From the NCBI RefSeq assembly GCF_014201805.1, contig NZ_JACHFK010000006.1, positions 255,520-319,519 on the forward strand: DNA of 64,000 nt, given 5' to 3'. The notes under the pieces were generated by a model, which was not told where the DNA came from, searched no databases, and saw nothing but the letters and a program-made list of their open reading frames with translations. Positions 35,597 through 54,783 of this stretch are shown one piece after another (position 1 is the stretch's first letter; every line of letters starts with the position of its first letter). Position numbers and translations under genes: made by a program. The DNA is from Deinococcus metalli. Lineage in GTDB: Bacteria > Deinococcota > Deinococci > Deinococcales > Deinococcaceae.

Positions 35597-35896
35597 ATGA
35601 CCGTATCCCGATCACGCCCGAGTCCCGTCCCGGCCCGGAACGCCGCGTACCAGCAACTGGTCGCGCAGCGCAACGCCTTCACGGTCACCATGACCGTCAC
35701 GTTCCTGGTGCTGTACTTCCTGCTGCCGGTGCTGGCCGGGTACAACAAGCCGCTGATGGCCACCAAGGTCTTCGGGAACGTCACCTTCGGGTACGTGCTG
35801 GCCTTCCTGGAATTCGTGATGGGGTGGGTCATGGCGTACATCTACGTGGTCCGTGCCCGCGCCTTTGACCGCCTGGCCGAAGAGGCCCGCCAGTGA
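35597..35896 (+). CDS. DUF485-family membrane protein (acetate permease partner)
   Basis: A 99-residue protein with two transmembrane helices: [22 protein letters not shown] and [22 protein letters not shown]. The order and the Tyr-Asn-Lys loop ([14 protein letters not shown]) are typical of DUF485 proteins, which are almost always encoded just before ActP. A GCAGGAGG site precedes the ATG. The stop overlaps the actP GTG start (GTGA), so the two are coupled. Confidence 0.9.
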   Translation: MTVSRSRPSPVPARNAAYQQLVAQRNAFTVTMTVTFLVLYFLLPVLAGYNKPLMATKVFGNVTFGYVLAFLEFVMGWVMAYIYVVRARAFDRLAEEARQ

Positions 35897-37488
35897 CCTT
35901 CCTCCTCGCCGCGATCATCGTCGCCATCACGCTGGGCGTGACCTTCTGGGCCAGCCGGCGCAACACCAGCGCCGGAGACTTCTACGTGGCCGGGGGCCGC
36001 ATCAGCGCGACGCAAAACGGCATCGCCATCGCCGGGGACTACATGAGCGCCGCGTCGTTCCTGGGGATCACTGGCCTCATCGCCCTGAACGGCTACGACG
36101 GCTTCATGTACTCGGTCGGGTGGTTCATCGCGTACCTCACGGTGCTGTTCATCGTGGCCGAACCCCTGCGCAACCTCGGCAAGTACACCCTGGCGGACAT
36201 GCTGGTCTACCGCCTGAAAGACCCGCGCGTGCGGACCTACGCGGCCGTGAGCACCATCGTCATCAGCACCTTCTACATGATCGCGCAGGTCGTGGGCGCG
36301 GGCTCGCTGATCAGCCTGCTGTCGCGCGGGGCCATCAGCGCGGACATCGCCATTCCGCTGGTCGGCGTGCTGATGATCGTGTACGTCGTGGTGGGCGGCA
36401 TGCTCGCGACCACGTGGGTGCAGATCATCAAGGCGATGCTGCTGATGTTCGCCACCATCGTCATGACCCTGCTGATTCTCACCAAGTTCGGCTTCTCGTT
36501 CTCGAACCTGCTCGGGCAGGTGGAGGCCAAGAACGGCGCGGAGTTCCTGGGCGCGGGCGTGAAGTACAAGAATCCCATCGACCTGATCTCGCTGTGCCTG
36601 GCGCTGGTGCTCGGTACGGCCGGGCTGCCGCACATCCTGGTGCGCTTCTTCACCGTGCCCACCGCGCAGGACGCCCGCAAGAGCGTCGTGTGGGCGATGG
36701 TGCTGATCGGCGCGTTCTACGTCATGACCGCCTTCATGGGCAACGCCGCCAATGTCCTGCTCGGCAAGGACGCCATCGAGGCGGCCAACAAGGCCGGGAA
36801 CATGGCCGCCCCGCTGCTCGCGGAGGCGCTGTTCGGCGGCGCGGGCACGGCCGGCGGCGAGTTCGGGCTGGCCTTCGTGACCGCCGTGGCCTTCGCGACC
36901 ATCCTGGCGGTCGTGGCGGGCCTGACCATCAGCGCCAGCACGTCGTTCACGCACGACATCTACAACGGCGTCCTGAAGGGCGGGCAGGCCAGCGAGGCCG
37001 ACCAGTTCCGCGTGGCCCGCGTGGCGACCATCGGGGTGGGTGTCGTCGCCATCCTGCTGGGGCTGGCCGCCAAGACGCAGAACGTGGCCTTCCTGGTGGC
37101 GCTGGCCTTCGCGCTGGCCGCCAGCGCCAACCTGCCGGTGATCCTGTTCACGCTGTTCTGGCGCCGCTTCAACGCCACCGGCGCGATCTGGGGCATCGTG
37201 GGCGGCATCCTGTTCACGCTGCTGCTGATCGCGCTGAGCCCCAACATCATGAAGATCGACCCGGACACGCTGACCACCGGGCGGCATCTGATTCAGGCCA
37301 ACGCGATCTTCCCACTGGAGAACCCGGGCATCGTCAGCATTCCGGTCGGGTTCCTGTTCGCGTACGTGGGTACCCTGCTGGGTGCGTCCCGCCGCAACGC
37401 CGCCCAGGACGACCGTGACTTCGAGGAGATGCAGTTCCGGGCGTATACCGGCGCCGGCACCGACGGCACCGTGGCCGCGCACGACTGA
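35893..37488 (+). CDS. actP: Cation/acetate symporter
   Basis: A 531-residue sodium:solute symporter that imports acetate and short-chain monocarboxylates. It has about 13 hydrophobic helices. Family marks include the N-terminal [56 protein letters not shown] and [18 protein letters not shown]. The coupled DUF485 gene upstream and the acs gene downstream define an acetate uptake and activation unit. Confidence 0.93.
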   Translation: MTFLLAAIIVAITLGVTFWASRRNTSAGDFYVAGGRISATQNGIAIAGDYMSAASFLGITGLIALNGYDGFMYSVGWFIAYLTVLFIVAEPLRNLGKYTLADMLVYRLKDPRVRTYAAVSTIVISTFYMIAQVVGAGSLISLLSRGAISADIAIPLVGVLMIVYVVVGGMLATTWVQIIKAMLLMFATIVMTLLILTKFGFSFSNLLGQVEAKNGAEFLGAGVKYKNPIDLISLCLALVLGTAGLPHILVRFFTVPTAQDARKSVVWAMVLIGAFYVMTAFMGNAANVLLGKDAIEAANKAGNMAAPLLAEALFGGAGTAGGEFGLAFVTAVAFATILAVVAGLTISASTSFTHDIYNGVLKGGQASEADQFRVARVATIGVGVVAILLGLAAKTQNVAFLVALAFALAASANLPVILFTLFWRRFNATGAIWGIVGGILFTLLLIALSPNIMKIDPDTLTTGRHLIQANAIFPLENPGIVSIPVGFLFAYVGTLLGASRRNAAQDDRDFEEMQFRAYTGAGTDGTVAAHD

Positions 37489-37500
37489 GCGTCACCGCTG

Positions 37501-37535
37501 GCCGCGCCTGGAGGGGTGTCCAGGCGCGGCTTTTT
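37501..37535 (+). terminator. Rho-independent terminator of DUF485-actP
   Basis: A perfect 12-bp stem (GCCGCGCCTGGA / TCCAGGCGCGGC) with a 6-base loop is followed directly by TTTTT. It starts 13 bases after the actP stop, so acs must have its own promoter (a -10-like TAGAGT is at 37611-37616). Confidence 0.92.
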
Positions 37536-37688
37536 CGGCCCAGCTCCGGCCCGGCCCCGGCTCCAGTACCCGCGCAGTAACGCCCGTCCTGAATCCCACC
37601 TCGGGCGCGTTAGAGTGCTGCCAACACGACGTTATCGCCAGCCGCGCCGAGCGGCGCATCCCGATTCCGAACCGGCCCGGAGGATTCC

Positions 37689-39638
<1,950 letters not shown>

Positions 39639-39674
39639 CGGAGGCGCGCGCTTCGCCACGGAACCTCCACCACA

Positions 39675-39705
39675 AGAGCGGCCCGGCAATGCGCCGGGCC
39701 GCTCT
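39675..39705. terminator. Bidirectional terminator between acs and the response regulator
   Basis: A perfect 13-bp stem (AGAGCGGCCCGGC / GCCGGGCCGCTCT) with a 5-base loop, then GTTTC. It lies between two convergent genes and can serve both. Confidence 0.85.
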
Positions 39706-39721
39706 GTTTCCTGCTGCAGGG

Positions 39722-40165
39722 TCAGCTGGGCAGGGAGGCGGTGCGCAGCCAGAACGTGCGCACCGCCTGCACGACGTCCTCGTACTCGCTGAACAGCCGG
39801 GGCTTGCAGATGTACGAGTTCGCATAGGCCTCGTAGGCCCGGCGCACGTCCTCGCGGGCGTTGCTGGTGCTGAACACCAGCACGGGCAGGGCGCGCAGGG
39901 CCGGATCGCGCTTGAGGTGTTCCAGCAGCCCGAAACCGTCCATGCGCGGCATGTTCAGGTCCATCAGCACGATGTCCGGCAGGGCCTGCTGGTCACTGAG
40001 CTGACGGTGCAGGTAGTCCATGGCGTCCACACCATCCGAACATACCGAGAAGGTCGGTGTGGGCTCCAGCGACTCAAACGCTTCCCGCGTCAGGTAGGCG
40101 TCGTCCGGATTGTCCTCGACCAGCAGGATATGCAGCGGCGCATGGGGGGACTGGAAGGCTGTCAT
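39722..40165 (-). CDS. Single-domain response regulator (Rcp1-like receiver)
   Basis: A 147-residue stand-alone receiver. The acidic pocket is ILLVEDNPDDAYLTREAF, the phospho-acceptor Asp is in DIVLMDLNMPRMDGFGLLEHLK, Ser/Thr is in LVFSTSNAREDV and the Lys is in SYICKP. The extra Asp-Asp after VEDN and the C-terminal extension (TFWLRTASLP) are typical of Rcp1-type regulators that pair with bacteriophytochromes or other hybrid kinases. It has no output domain and no kinase gene next to it. Confidence 0.92.
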   Translation of the reverse strand: MTAFQSPHAPLHILLVEDNPDDAYLTREAFESLEPTPTFSVCSDGVDAMDYLHRQLSDQQALPDIVLMDLNMPRMDGFGLLEHLKRDPALRALPVLVFSTSNAREDVRRAYEAYANSYICKPRLFSEYEDVVQAVRTFWLRTASLPS

Positions 40166-40275
40166 AGGGATGAGTTCATGATAAAGGACAGGGTCGAATC
40201 AAACGTGCTCCAGATGAGATTGATCCCTGAGCAAACCCAGAGGCACGCTCCACGCTTCCTTGGGGTCGCCAGACC

Positions 40276-41442
40276 TTACGCCACCGCCACCGGTGATACC
40301 CCGGCGCTCGCCAGGGCCTGCGCGGCGGTGGCGAGCACCTCCGGCGGTTGCACCAGGGCGAGGCGCACGAAGCCCTCGCCCTGCGTGCCGAAGGCCCGCC
40401 CGGGGCTGAGGGCCACGCCGGTCTGCTCGGCCACGCGCAGCGCGAAGGCCACCGAGTCCGTCAGGCCCGGCACGCGCGCCCACGCGAACATGCTCGCCTG
40501 CGGGAGCGCCACGTCCCACCCCAGGGCCCGCAGGGCGGGAACCAGCGCGTCGCGGCGGGCCTCGAAGGTCGCCGCGCCCACCCGCCCCACGGCGTCCGGC
40601 AGGCCCAGCGCCACCGTCGCGGCGCGCTGGATGCCCAGGTAAGGGTGGAAGTCCACCGCGCCCTTCACGCGCGCCAGCGCGGCCAGAGCGCCGGCGTCGC
40701 CTGCCGCGAAGCCCACCCGGAAGCCGCCCATGTGGTGCGTCTTGCTCAGCGAGTGCAGTTCCACGATGCCGTCCAGCCCCGCCTCCAGGGCACTGGGCGC
40801 GCGGTAGGCCCCGAAGGTGAGTTCCGCGTACGGATTGTCGTGCACCAGCAGCGTGCCCCGCTGCCGGCACCACGCGGCCGCCCGCGCGAAGAACGCCGCG
40901 TCCGCCACGGCGGAGGTCGGGTTGTTGGGGTAGTTCAGCAGCAGCACGCGTGGACGCACGCTGTCCGGCACGGCGTCCAGGTCTGGCAGGAAGCCCGCCT
41001 CGGCGCGCAGCGGTACCGTCACGACATTCAGGCCCGCCACCGCCGCGGCGCCCAGGTACGGCGGGTAGCACGGGTCGGGCAGCAGCAGCGTGTCGCCGGG
41101 GTCGGTCACGGCCAGCAGCAGGTGCGCCAGGCCCTCCTGCGCGCCGATCAGGGGGAGCACGCCGGCGTCCGGGTCGGCACTGACCCCGAAGCGCCGGTGC
41201 AGGTACGCGGCGGCGGCCACCCGCAGGGGCCGCGTATCGCTGGTCATCGGGTAGCGGTACGTGGCCGGATCGCGCGTCGCGTCCCGCAGCGCGTCCAGCA
41301 CGACCTCCGGCGGGTGCAGGTCTGAGGAGCCGATGCTCAGGTCGATGACGGCCCTGCCGGCGGCCCGCGCGCGGCCCATGGCCTGGTCCATCAGCGAGAA
41401 GACGCTGCCGGGCACGGCAGACGTGCGGTCAGAAGCCCACAT
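40276..41442 (-). CDS. PLP-dependent class I/II aminotransferase
   Basis: A 388-residue fold-type I aminotransferase. Landmarks: [23 protein letters not shown] at the N-terminus, the substrate region [13 protein letters not shown] (Asn), [11 protein letters not shown] (Asp/Tyr) and [20 protein letters not shown] with the PLP-binding Lys in SLSK, then FVRLALVQP (Arg). The pattern is that of the LL-diaminopimelate / N-succinyl-diaminopimelate aminotransferase-like group, but the amino acid used cannot be fixed. The start at 41442 is 7 bases after TAGGCT (leaderless). The longer frame to 41520 was rejected. Confidence 0.88.
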   Translation of the reverse strand: MWASDRTSAVPGSVFSLMDQAMGRARAAGRAVIDLSIGSSDLHPPEVVLDALRDATRDPATYRYPMTSDTRPLRVAAAAYLHRRFGVSADPDAGVLPLIGAQEGLAHLLLAVTDPGDTLLLPDPCYPPYLGAAAVAGLNVVTVPLRAEAGFLPDLDAVPDSVRPRVLLLNYPNNPTSAVADAAFFARAAAWCRQRGTLLVHDNPYAELTFGAYRAPSALEAGLDGIVELHSLSKTHHMGGFRVGFAAGDAGALAALARVKGAVDFHPYLGIQRAATVALGLPDAVGRVGAATFEARRDALVPALRALGWDVALPQASMFAWARVPGLTDSVAFALRVAEQTGVALSPGRAFGTQGEGFVRLALVQPPEVLATAAQALASAGVSPVAVA

Positions 41443-41572
41443 GGCGCGCAGCCTACCAGAGCCCCCGGCCGCGCGGCGGGCAGTGATCGGCACCACTGGA
41501 CGCCGCGGTGTGCCGCCCACTGCACTACGCTGAACGCCGACCGTCCACCCTGCTCACGCCCCGAGGTACCGC

Positions 41573-42703
41573 ATGTCCACACCCGCCACCCGCCTGACCG
41601 GCCAGCTCGTCCTCGGTGACCGCGTCGTTCCGGGCCACCTCGACTTCACGTCCACCATCGCCGCCATCACGCTCCTGCCGGACGCGCCGGCCACCCTGAT
41701 CCTGCCGGGCTTCATTGATGCTCACGTACACGGTGGAGACGGCGCGGACACCATGGACGGCCCGGAGGGCGTGCGGCAGCTCGCCCGCTTCCACGCGCGC
41801 CACGGCACGACCACGCTTCTGCCCACCACCATCACCAACCCGTGGGAGGACGTGGTGCGCGCCCTGAACGCCGTGCGCGAGGTGATGCAGCAGGGGGTGC
41901 CGGGCGGACCGGACATCCCCGGGGCGCACCTGGAGGGGCCGTTCATCAGCCCCGGCCGGCTGGGTGCGCAGCCGCCCTTCACGGTGCTGCCCGAGCCGGA
42001 GCTGGTCCGGCAGGTGCTGGAGACCAGCGTGGTCCGCGCCGTGACCATTGCTCCGGAACTGCCGGGCGCGCTGGACGCAGCGCTGGCGATGGGAGCGGCG
42101 GGCGTGCGGATCGGGATCGGCCACACCCGCGCGGACACCGCGACCGTCACCGCGTTTCTGGGCACGCTGCACGCGGCGGGCGTCCGCACCTGTGCCACGC
42201 ACCTGTACAACGCGATGGGCGGTATCGAGGGCCGCGAGCCCGGCGTGCCCGGCGCGCTGCTGGCCGATTCGCACGCGTGGTTCGAGGTGATCCTCGACCT
42301 GCTGCACGTGCATCCCACGTCCTTCCTGCTGGCCCGGGCGGCCGCGCCGGAGCGCGTCACGCTGGTCACGGACGCCATGCGTGCCGCCGGCCTGGGCGAC
42401 GGTGATAGCGAACTCGGCGGGCAGCGGGTGATCGTGCGCGGCGGCGAGGCGCGGCTCCCGGGCGGCTCGCTGGCCGGCAGCGTGCTCACCATGGACCAGG
42501 CCCTGCGCAACGCGGCCCGCAGCGGCATTCCGCTCCCCGAGGCGAGCCGCATGCTCAGCGCAGTGCCCGCCGCCTCGCTGGACCTGGCGGACCGCGGCAC
42601 CCTGAGCACCGGGCAGCGGGCGGACGTGGTGGTGCTGGACACCGACCTGAACGTGCAGGCCGTCTACGTGGGTGGCGTGCCCATTCCCGGAGCGGGCGCA
42701 TGA
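41573..42703 (+). CDS. nagA: N-acetylglucosamine-6-phosphate deacetylase
   Basis: A 376-residue amidohydrolase that removes acetate from GlcNAc-6-P. The metal motif is GFIDAHVHGGDG (His51, His53), followed by HLEGPFISP (metal Glu), GIGHTRAD, CATHLYNAMGGIEGREPGVPGALL (substrate-binding His and Asn) and LVTDAMRAAG (catalytic Asp). A GAGGT site precedes the ATG, with a -10-like TACGCT at 41525-41530. The next gene overlaps by 4 bases. The released acetate could feed the Acs encoded 2 kb upstream. Confidence 0.95.
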   Translation: MSTPATRLTGQLVLGDRVVPGHLDFTSTIAAITLLPDAPATLILPGFIDAHVHGGDGADTMDGPEGVRQLARFHARHGTTTLLPTTITNPWEDVVRALNAVREVMQQGVPGGPDIPGAHLEGPFISPGRLGAQPPFTVLPEPELVRQVLETSVVRAVTIAPELPGALDAALAMGAAGVRIGIGHTRADTATVTAFLGTLHAAGVRTCATHLYNAMGGIEGREPGVPGALLADSHAWFEVILDLLHVHPTSFLLARAAAPERVTLVTDAMRAAGLGDGDSELGGQRVIVRGGEARLPGGSLAGSVLTMDQALRNAARSGIPLPEASRMLSAVPAASLDLADRGTLSTGQRADVVVLDTDLNVQAVYVGGVPIPGAGA

Positions 42704-43728
42704 CCGCCGACTCGGTGATGCTGACCGAGGCCCGCGAGGCGCCGCAGGTGATCGCCCGCCAGCTGCGCGAGAACGTGGACGTGGTGGCCGCCCTGGCCGC
42801 GGCCCTGCGGGAGCGCCGGCCCGCGTACGCGGTCACGGTCGCGCGCGGCAGCAGTGACCACGCCTGCACGGTGCTGAAATACGCGCTGGAAACGCACCTG
42901 CACCTGCCGGTCGCCAGCCTGGGCCCCAGCGTCCTGACGCTGTACGGCGCGCGGCTCGACCTGCGCGGCGCCCTGCTGATCGCCGTGTCGCAGAGCGGCG
43001 CCAGCCCCGACGTGGTCGAGAACGTCCGCGCGGCCCGCGACAGCGGCGCCCTGACCGTCGCCCTGGTCAACGTGGAGGGCAGCGACCTCGCGCACGCGGC
43101 CGAGTTCGTGCTGCCGCTGCGCTGCGGCGAGGAGCGCGCGGTGGCGGCGACCAAGAGCTACCTCGCCAGCCTGGGCGCGTTCCTGCCGGTCATTGCGGCT
43201 CTGACCGATGATGAGGCCCTGAGCGCCGCGCTCGCGGGCCTGCCGGACGTCCTCTCGCGCACCCTGGACGTCGAGGCGAGCGCCGACGACCTCGCGCAGC
43301 GCTACCGCTTCGCGGAGAACCTACTGGTGCTCGCGCGTGGCCTACACTACGGCGTCGCCCAGGAGGCCGCGCTGAAACTCAAGGAGACCAGCGGCATCCA
43401 CGCCGAGGCGTACTCCGCCGCCGAGTTCGCGCACGGCCCCCGCCGCCTGCTCGCCGAGGGCCTGCCCCTGCTGGGCTTCGCGCCCAGCGACGCCGCCCGC
43501 GACGCCACCCTGGCCGCGTACGACGACCTGCGCGCCGCCGGCGCCGACCTGCGCACCATCGGCCCGGCTCCGGGCAGCACCCTGCCCACGCCCGCCACCG
43601 GCCACGCCCTCACGGATGTCCTGCCCAGCGCGCTGGCGTTCTACCTCTTCGCCGCGCACCTCGCCCGGCACCGCGGCCTGAATCCGGACGCCCCGCCCGG
43701 CCTGAGCAAGGTCACCCGCACCCGCTGA
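42700..43728 (+). CDS. SIS-domain sugar-phosphate isomerase (glucosamine-6-phosphate deaminase/GlmS-isomerase-like)
   Basis: A 342-residue protein of two SIS domains without the glutaminase part of GlmS. Motifs: EAREAPQVIARQLREN, TVARGSSDHACTVLKYALE, LIAVSQSGASPDVVENVRAARDSGAL and, in the second SIS, LKLKETSGIHAEAYSAAEFAHGPRRL. It most likely converts glucosamine-6-P to fructose-6-P and ammonia (NagB-II type), finishing the nagA pathway. The ATGA overlap with nagA shows coupled translation. Confidence 0.88.
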   Translation: MTADSVMLTEAREAPQVIARQLRENVDVVAALAAALRERRPAYAVTVARGSSDHACTVLKYALETHLHLPVASLGPSVLTLYGARLDLRGALLIAVSQSGASPDVVENVRAARDSGALTVALVNVEGSDLAHAAEFVLPLRCGEERAVAATKSYLASLGAFLPVIAALTDDEALSAALAGLPDVLSRTLDVEASADDLAQRYRFAENLLVLARGLHYGVAQEAALKLKETSGIHAEAYSAAEFAHGPRRLLAEGLPLLGFAPSDAARDATLAAYDDLRAAGADLRTIGPAPGSTLPTPATGHALTDVLPSALAFYLFAAHLARHRGLNPDAPPGLSKVTRTR

Positions 43729-43743
43729 CCACACACCAAAAAA

Positions 43744-43764
43744 ACTCCCCCGGAGTGGGGGAGT
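43744..43764 (-). terminator. Terminator of the secreted small protein gene
   Basis: ACTCCCCC and GGGGGAGT form an 8-bp stem with a 5-base loop. In the minus direction it is followed by seven T residues, a textbook Rho-independent terminator. It also sits just past the nagA operon on the plus strand. Confidence 0.88.
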
Positions 43765-43796
43765 GGAGGCACGGTCCTGGAGGCACCGTCCGGACG

Positions 43797-44195
43797 TTAT
43801 TCGCCGTAGGCGGCGCCGTACACCGGGATGGACACGTTGGTCAGTACGTCCCCGCCCGACTGCAGGGCGATGGTGGCGACGCTGTTCACGGCGGTGGTGG
43901 TGTTCGAGCGGCTGACCGTCACGTGCAGCAGGGCCGAATCGCCGCGCGTCGTCACGTCGTCCAGGGCGATGGTGGTGCCCTCGGGCAGGCCGCTCACGGC
44001 GATGCTCAGGTCGCTGGGCACTGAGCCGCCCAGGGCCGTCAGGGGCACTTCCACGGCCATCCAGCTGCTCTCCGTCTGGAGCGCCGTGTACTCCATGCCG
44101 CTGTCGTCCGTGGCATAGGCCTGGGGGGCAGCGGCGAACGCGGTGGTGGCGGTCAGGGTCAGGGCGGCAACGGCGGTCATCAGCAGCTTGTTCAT
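43797..44195 (-). CDS. Small secreted protein with signal peptide
   Basis: A 132-residue exported protein. Residues 1-21 are a signal peptide (MNKLLMTAVAALTLTATTAFAAA). The mature part is beta-rich and polar (SSWMAVEVPLTALGGSVPSDLSIAVSGLPEGTTIALDDVTTRGDSALLHVTVSRS), like a single immunoglobulin-type surface domain, with no cysteine. AAGGAG precedes the ATG. It has its own terminator. I know no specific family. Confidence 0.65.
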   Translation of the reverse strand: MNKLLMTAVAALTLTATTAFAAAPQAYATDDSGMEYTALQTESSWMAVEVPLTALGGSVPSDLSIAVSGLPEGTTIALDDVTTRGDSALLHVTVSRSNTTTAVNSVATIALQSGGDVLTNVSIPVYGAAYGE

Positions 44196-44395
44196 GGTCG
44201 GTCTCCTTGTTCCGTCCGGTGGCGGCCCCTGTGGCCTTCCTGCCGGCGCTGAACAGAGCATGCCGGCCCTGTTCGCAGGCGCGGTGTACGGAATGCGAAG
44301 GTTGATCGAATACTGATGCCGGTACTTCACGTGCTGGACAGGCAATTCACATCGGGCGCCCAGAAAGCCCCATCCGGCCACCTACAATCGGGCAT

Positions 44396-44902
44396 ATGGC
44401 CGACGCCAGCCTGGAAGTCCTCACGTCCATGATTACGCCCGCCGTGCTGATCAGCGGGGCCGGTACGCTGCTGATGAGCACCAGCACCCGCGTGGGCCGC
44501 GCCACCGACCGCGTGCGGCAGCTCACGGCGCGCTTCAAGGTGCTCGTCAGCGAACAGGGCCGCACCGAACCCCTGGCCCGCGAGGAAAAGCAGATGATCA
44601 TGCGTCAGCTCCCGCGCCTCGCCCGGCGCAGCCAGCTCCTGACGCGCGCCATGACCGCCATGTACATCGCCGTGGCACTCCTCGTCCTGACCAGCATCCT
44701 GATCGGCGCGGCCAGCCTGTCGCGCCTGAGTTTCGGGCTGGTGCCGGTGCTCATGGCGATCCTGGGCGCGGCGTCGCTCGCCATCGGCGCGTTGATCCTC
44801 ACCTTCGAGATGCGCCTGAGCGCCCGCACCACCAAGGAGGAGATGGGCTTTCTGGTCGGCCTGGGGAAGCACTACGCCGGGCTGTACGCAGACAGAGACT
44901 GA
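44396..44902 (+). CDS. DUF2721-family membrane protein
   Basis: A 168-residue protein with three hydrophobic segments: MITPAVLISGAGTLLMS, AMTAMYIAVALLVLTSILIGAA and LVPVLMAILGAASLAIGALILTF. The pattern STSTRVGRATDRVRQL between the first two segments is characteristic of DUF2721, a family of unknown function. The ATG lies 7 bases after TACAAT (leaderless). A terminator follows. Confidence 0.8.
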   Translation: MADASLEVLTSMITPAVLISGAGTLLMSTSTRVGRATDRVRQLTARFKVLVSEQGRTEPLAREEKQMIMRQLPRLARRSQLLTRAMTAMYIAVALLVLTSILIGAASLSRLSFGLVPVLMAILGAASLAIGALILTFEMRLSARTTKEEMGFLVGLGKHYAGLYADRD

Positions 44903-44915
44903 GTAGAACGGCAAA

Positions 44916-44939
44916 CCCCCACCCGTTCCCAGGTGGGGG
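44916..44939. terminator. Bidirectional terminator between DUF2721 and rpoC
   Basis: CCCCCACC and GGTGGGGG form a perfect 8-bp stem with an 8-base loop, followed by CTCTTC on the plus strand. It lies between two convergent genes, one of them rpoC. Confidence 0.7.
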
Positions 44940-44981
44940 CTCTTCGCTCGACCATCAGCTATCGACGATCAAGCATCAGCG

Positions 44982-49643
<4,662 letters not shown>

Positions 49644-49781
49644 ATTGATCGTGCTCCTTGAGTGGAGGCGTGGTCGTGCATGAAGCCCATCAGTCTACGG
49701 GTCTGTGGCCTGAACATTCAGTGAGTTCGTGCCATTTCAGGCCTCAGACCCCAACTGCCCTTGAAGCTCAGTGCCCGCGCA

Positions 49782-53237
<3,456 letters not shown>

Positions 53238-53406
53238 GCACACCTCGCCGCGCACCCTGCGTACTCCCTGCGTCCCCTCGGGGCCAAAACGGCGCAGGAG
53301 GAACCGCAACCCTTCTCGGTCGCGTTCCCTGAAATAAGAAATTAGTTGTGGTGTCCGCTGGATACCAAGGAACTCCTGCGCGACCCATCATGGTCGGCCA
53401 AAGGCG

Positions 53407-53436
53407 AGTATAGAGGACACGGGGGTAAAGAGTCAA
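53407..53436 (-). promoter_or_regulatory. Promoter of rpoBC (gap 53238-53543)
   Basis: On the minus strand TTGACT (53431-53436), an 18-base spacer and TATACT (53407-53412) form the best promoter in the window. A leader of about 165 bases separates it from rpoB and may carry post-transcriptional control, but I recognise no known motif. I see no gene in this 306-base gap. Confidence 0.85.
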
Positions 53437-53543
53437 CTGGGGCCTGCCGGTGGAGAAGGCGGCGGGAGGGGTCCGAAAGCCGCCCGCAGGTCGAAGGAAC
53501 GGGTCGATGCCCGGTCAGTCCTAGAGGCGCGAGGCCCCGCTGC

Positions 53544-54704
53544 TCAGGATGCGTGGGGAAGTGGTCCAGGGACGGTCGCGGGCAGCCCCTGCTCACGTGG
53601 CAGGAGTGCCGCGGCGAAGAGGTGACCCGAGCACGCCCCCCGCACCGTACGGACGGTCACGAGCGTCCACAGGGCGGTGAGCGCAGTCACCAGAACGTGG
53701 CCCAGCGTGGAGAAGACGTTCAGGTGCGTCAGCGCCCCCAGGCTGAAGGTCGCGGCGGCGTACACACCGAGCGGGAAGGTCAGGCCCCACCAGCCCAGGT
53801 TGAACGGCAGGCCCCGGCGCAGGACGTGCAGGGTGGTCATGGTGGCGAGCGCCAGCCACCACCCGCCGAAGCCCCACAGCACCAGCCCGCCCACCAGCCC
53901 CATGCCGGTCAGCGTGGGCGCGAGGGCGCCCAGGCCCTGCGCGGCCAGGACGCGCGGCGCGGCGTCGCCCAGTTGCAGCAGGGCGAGGGCACCCGTGGCG
54001 AGCGGTCCCAGCGGCAGGAACATGCTCACCGCGAGGTCTGGCGTGGGCAGCCCGTGCTGTGCGAGGCGCAGGATCAGGACGGCGATCAGCATCAGGGCCA
54101 GCGGCACCGACAGCGCGAACAGCACGTAGCCGGCGTAGACGAGCGGCGCGGCCGCGTGCTCGCTCAGGTGCGGCGCGATCAGGCCTGCGCTCGCGGCGGC
54201 CACCTCCGACGCCACCACCGGCAGCAGCCACACCCCGGTCATGCGTTCCAGGGCGTGATCCTGCCGAGTGAACATCACGTAGGGCACGAGCAGCCCCACC
54301 AGCACCGAGAGCAGAGCGTCAAAGGCCCACAGGTCGCGTGCCAGCCACGCGGCCCCGGCCCCCCAGCGCGGCACGCCGTACACGATCAGCCCGTTGATGA
54401 GGGTCGCCAGTCCCATCGGCAGCGCGCCCAGAAACATGCTCTGGACCGGGTGCACCAGGGTGGCGCGGCTCTCATGCGGATACAGCGCGAGCCGCGCCAC
54501 CGACAGCCCCGTGAACACGGCGAACACGGCCATATTCATCCACCACAGGCCCTCGCCGAGGAGCGCCGCGCCGGGAACGGGCACGTGCGGCAGCAGCAGC
54601 GCGAGGATGCCGGTGCCCATCGTCGCGGCGAACCAGTTGGGCGTAAAGCCCCGGACGACTCCGGCGAGTCCCTCTGGGTGGGCAGAAGCGCACGGGGTGG
54701 TCAT
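53544..54704 (-). CDS. TDT/SLAC1-family permease, probable sulfite or tellurite-resistance/dicarboxylate transporter
   Basis: A 386-residue membrane protein with ten hydrophobic helices. The N-terminal GVVRGFTPNWFAATMGTGILALLL is the signature of the TehA/SSU1/SLAC1 family, and LGWWGLTFPLGVYAAATFSLG near the C-terminus matches the SSU1-type sulfite exporters best. The ATG lies 6 bases after TAGCCT (leaderless). It is divergent from a LysR-type gene, a pairing seen with sulfite efflux. The transported anion is inferred, not proven. Confidence 0.8.
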   Translation of the reverse strand: MTTPCASAHPEGLAGVVRGFTPNWFAATMGTGILALLLPHVPVPGAALLGEGLWWMNMAVFAVFTGLSVARLALYPHESRATLVHPVQSMFLGALPMGLATLINGLIVYGVPRWGAGAAWLARDLWAFDALLSVLVGLLVPYVMFTRQDHALERMTGVWLLPVVASEVAAASAGLIAPHLSEHAAAPLVYAGYVLFALSVPLALMLIAVLILRLAQHGLPTPDLAVSMFLPLGPLATGALALLQLGDAAPRVLAAQGLGALAPTLTGMGLVGGLVLWGFGGWWLALATMTTLHVLRRGLPFNLGWWGLTFPLGVYAAATFSLGALTHLNVFSTLGHVLVTALTALWTLVTVRTVRGACSGHLFAAALLPREQGLPATVPGPLPHAS

Positions 54705-54783
54705 GCCCGGAGGCTAGGGCGGCGCGTCCATAAACTCAAATCACCATTCTCTCTACTGCCCCAAAAATCACTAATATCTTGTG
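54705..54783. promoter_or_regulatory. AT-rich divergent control region between the permease and LysR genes
   Basis: These 79 bases are unusually AT-rich for the window. They contain the minus -10 TAGCCT for the permease and the plus -10 TAATAT (54772-54777) for the LysR gene. Two direct AAATCAC copies (CAAATCACC and AAAATCACT) about 26 bases apart look like subsites for the LysR protein. Confidence 0.5.
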